In this document: in pieces, positions 5,224 through 5,567 of the stretch
How positions within the stretch are numbered: the stretch's first letter is position 1
How the letters are laid out: every line of letters starts with the position of its first letter
Notes under the pieces: generated by a model
Seen by the model: the letters and a program-made list of their open reading frames with translations, nothing else
Told to the model about the DNA's origin: nothing
Databases searched by the model: none
Assembly (NCBI GenBank): GCA_007122815.1
Contig: SKSV01000346.1
Location: 1 to 5,567, forward strand
Source: Trueperaceae bacterium
GTDB lineage: Bacteria; Deinococcota; Deinococci; Deinococcales; Trueperaceae
Direction of reading: 5' to 3'
Length of the DNA stretch: 5,567 nucleotides
Program-made: the position numbers and the translations under genes

Positions 5224-5567
5224 TCAGCCAGCTGCCATCCTGATCCGGCCCCTGCCGGCGGTCTTCGCTGCGAACATCGCGTCGTCCGCAGCCTTGAGGA
5301 GCTGCTCCGGCGTTTCGGCGTCATCGGGGAACAGCGCCACACCGACGCTGGCGCCGATGCGTAGCTGCAGGCCAGCGACCTCGAAGGGCGCATCGAAGAC
5401 CGCTAGGAGCTTGCTGGCGACGTCCTGAGCGTCGACCGCCAGGACCGGGTCCTCGATGAGGACCACGAACTCGTCGCCGCCGACGCGCGCGACCGTGTCC
5501 TCCTTGCGCAGTGCCTTGCGCAGCCGCGCCGCGATCTCCTCGAGCATGACGTCACCCACCGCGTGGC
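5224..5567 (-). CDS. Diguanylate cyclase, GGDEF domain (C-terminal part, enters from right edge)
   Basis: This is the C-terminal end of a GGDEF protein, which makes cyclic di-GMP from two GTP. About 114 residues are visible, and the frame is open to the window edge (it reads HAVGDVMLEE at the edge). The active-site sequence RVGGDEFVVL is intact. An RxxD motif (RKED) lies exactly five residues before GGDEF, the position of the allosteric inhibitory site that binds c-di-GMP. The later half-domain signatures follow: RIGASVGVALFPDD, TPEQLLKAADDAMFAAKTAGR and a short end at RIRMAAG. No EAL domain follows, so the GGDEF domain closes the protein. Sensor domains such as PAS, GAF or membrane segments would be outside the window, so the signal is unknown. 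It is convergent to murQ and probably unrelated to it. Confidence 0.95.
   Translation of the reverse strand, partial: HAVGDVMLEEIAARLRKALRKEDTVARVGGDEFVVLIEDPVLAVDAQDVASKLLAVFDAPFEVAGLQLRIGASVGVALFPDDAETPEQLLKAADDAMFAAKTAGRGRIRMAAG

Overview
The window is ordinary-looking, high-GC bacterial chromosome (about two thirds G+C by eye), densely packed, with no tRNA, rRNA, CRISPR, insertion sequence or phage sign. The organism cannot be fixed from the sequence alone. A member of Deinococcota (for example a Truepera-like lineage) is my best guess. It rests on an exported binding protein with an AWA-Q signal-peptidase I site and no lipobox, and on a -10 element placed for a leaderless transcript. Confidence in this is low to moderate.

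Layout. On the minus strand, transcribed leftwards from about position 1908, is a peptide/opine-type ABC importer operon: a periplasmic or extracellular solute-binding protein (421-1908), then a DppB-like permease that runs off the left edge (1-354). A 138-bp divergent intergenic region (1909-2046) follows. It carries an unusual nested inverted repeat, three copies of the hexamer GTGGTA/TACCAC, and a plausible extended -10 for the rightward genes. Rightwards lies a tightly overlapping three-gene operon: a serine hydrolase of the beta-lactamase/AmiE-like fold (2047-3084), anmK (3081-4310) and murQ (4307-5197), joined by ATGA and GTGA stop/start overlaps. Convergent to it, entering from the right edge, is the C-terminal part of a GGDEF diguanylate cyclase (5224-5567).

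How the genes fit together. AnmK phosphorylates 1,6-anhydro-MurNAc to MurNAc-6-phosphate, and MurQ removes the lactyl ether to give GlcNAc-6-phosphate. These are two consecutive steps of peptidoglycan (cell-wall) recycling. The first gene of the operon lacks a signal peptide and carries the SxxK, YSD and HTG motifs plus segments reminiscent of AmiE/YbbE-type N-acetylmuramyl-L-alanine amidases. It could therefore be the cytoplasmic enzyme that strips the stem peptide before AnmK acts. The divergent importer is a good candidate for bringing in the (anhydro)muropeptides. If so, the locus is a compact import-cleave-phosphorylate-etherase module sharing one regulatory region. The AnmK and MurQ assignments are firm; the amidase role, the importer's substrate and the shared regulation are inference. 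The GGDEF gene looks like an unrelated neighbour.
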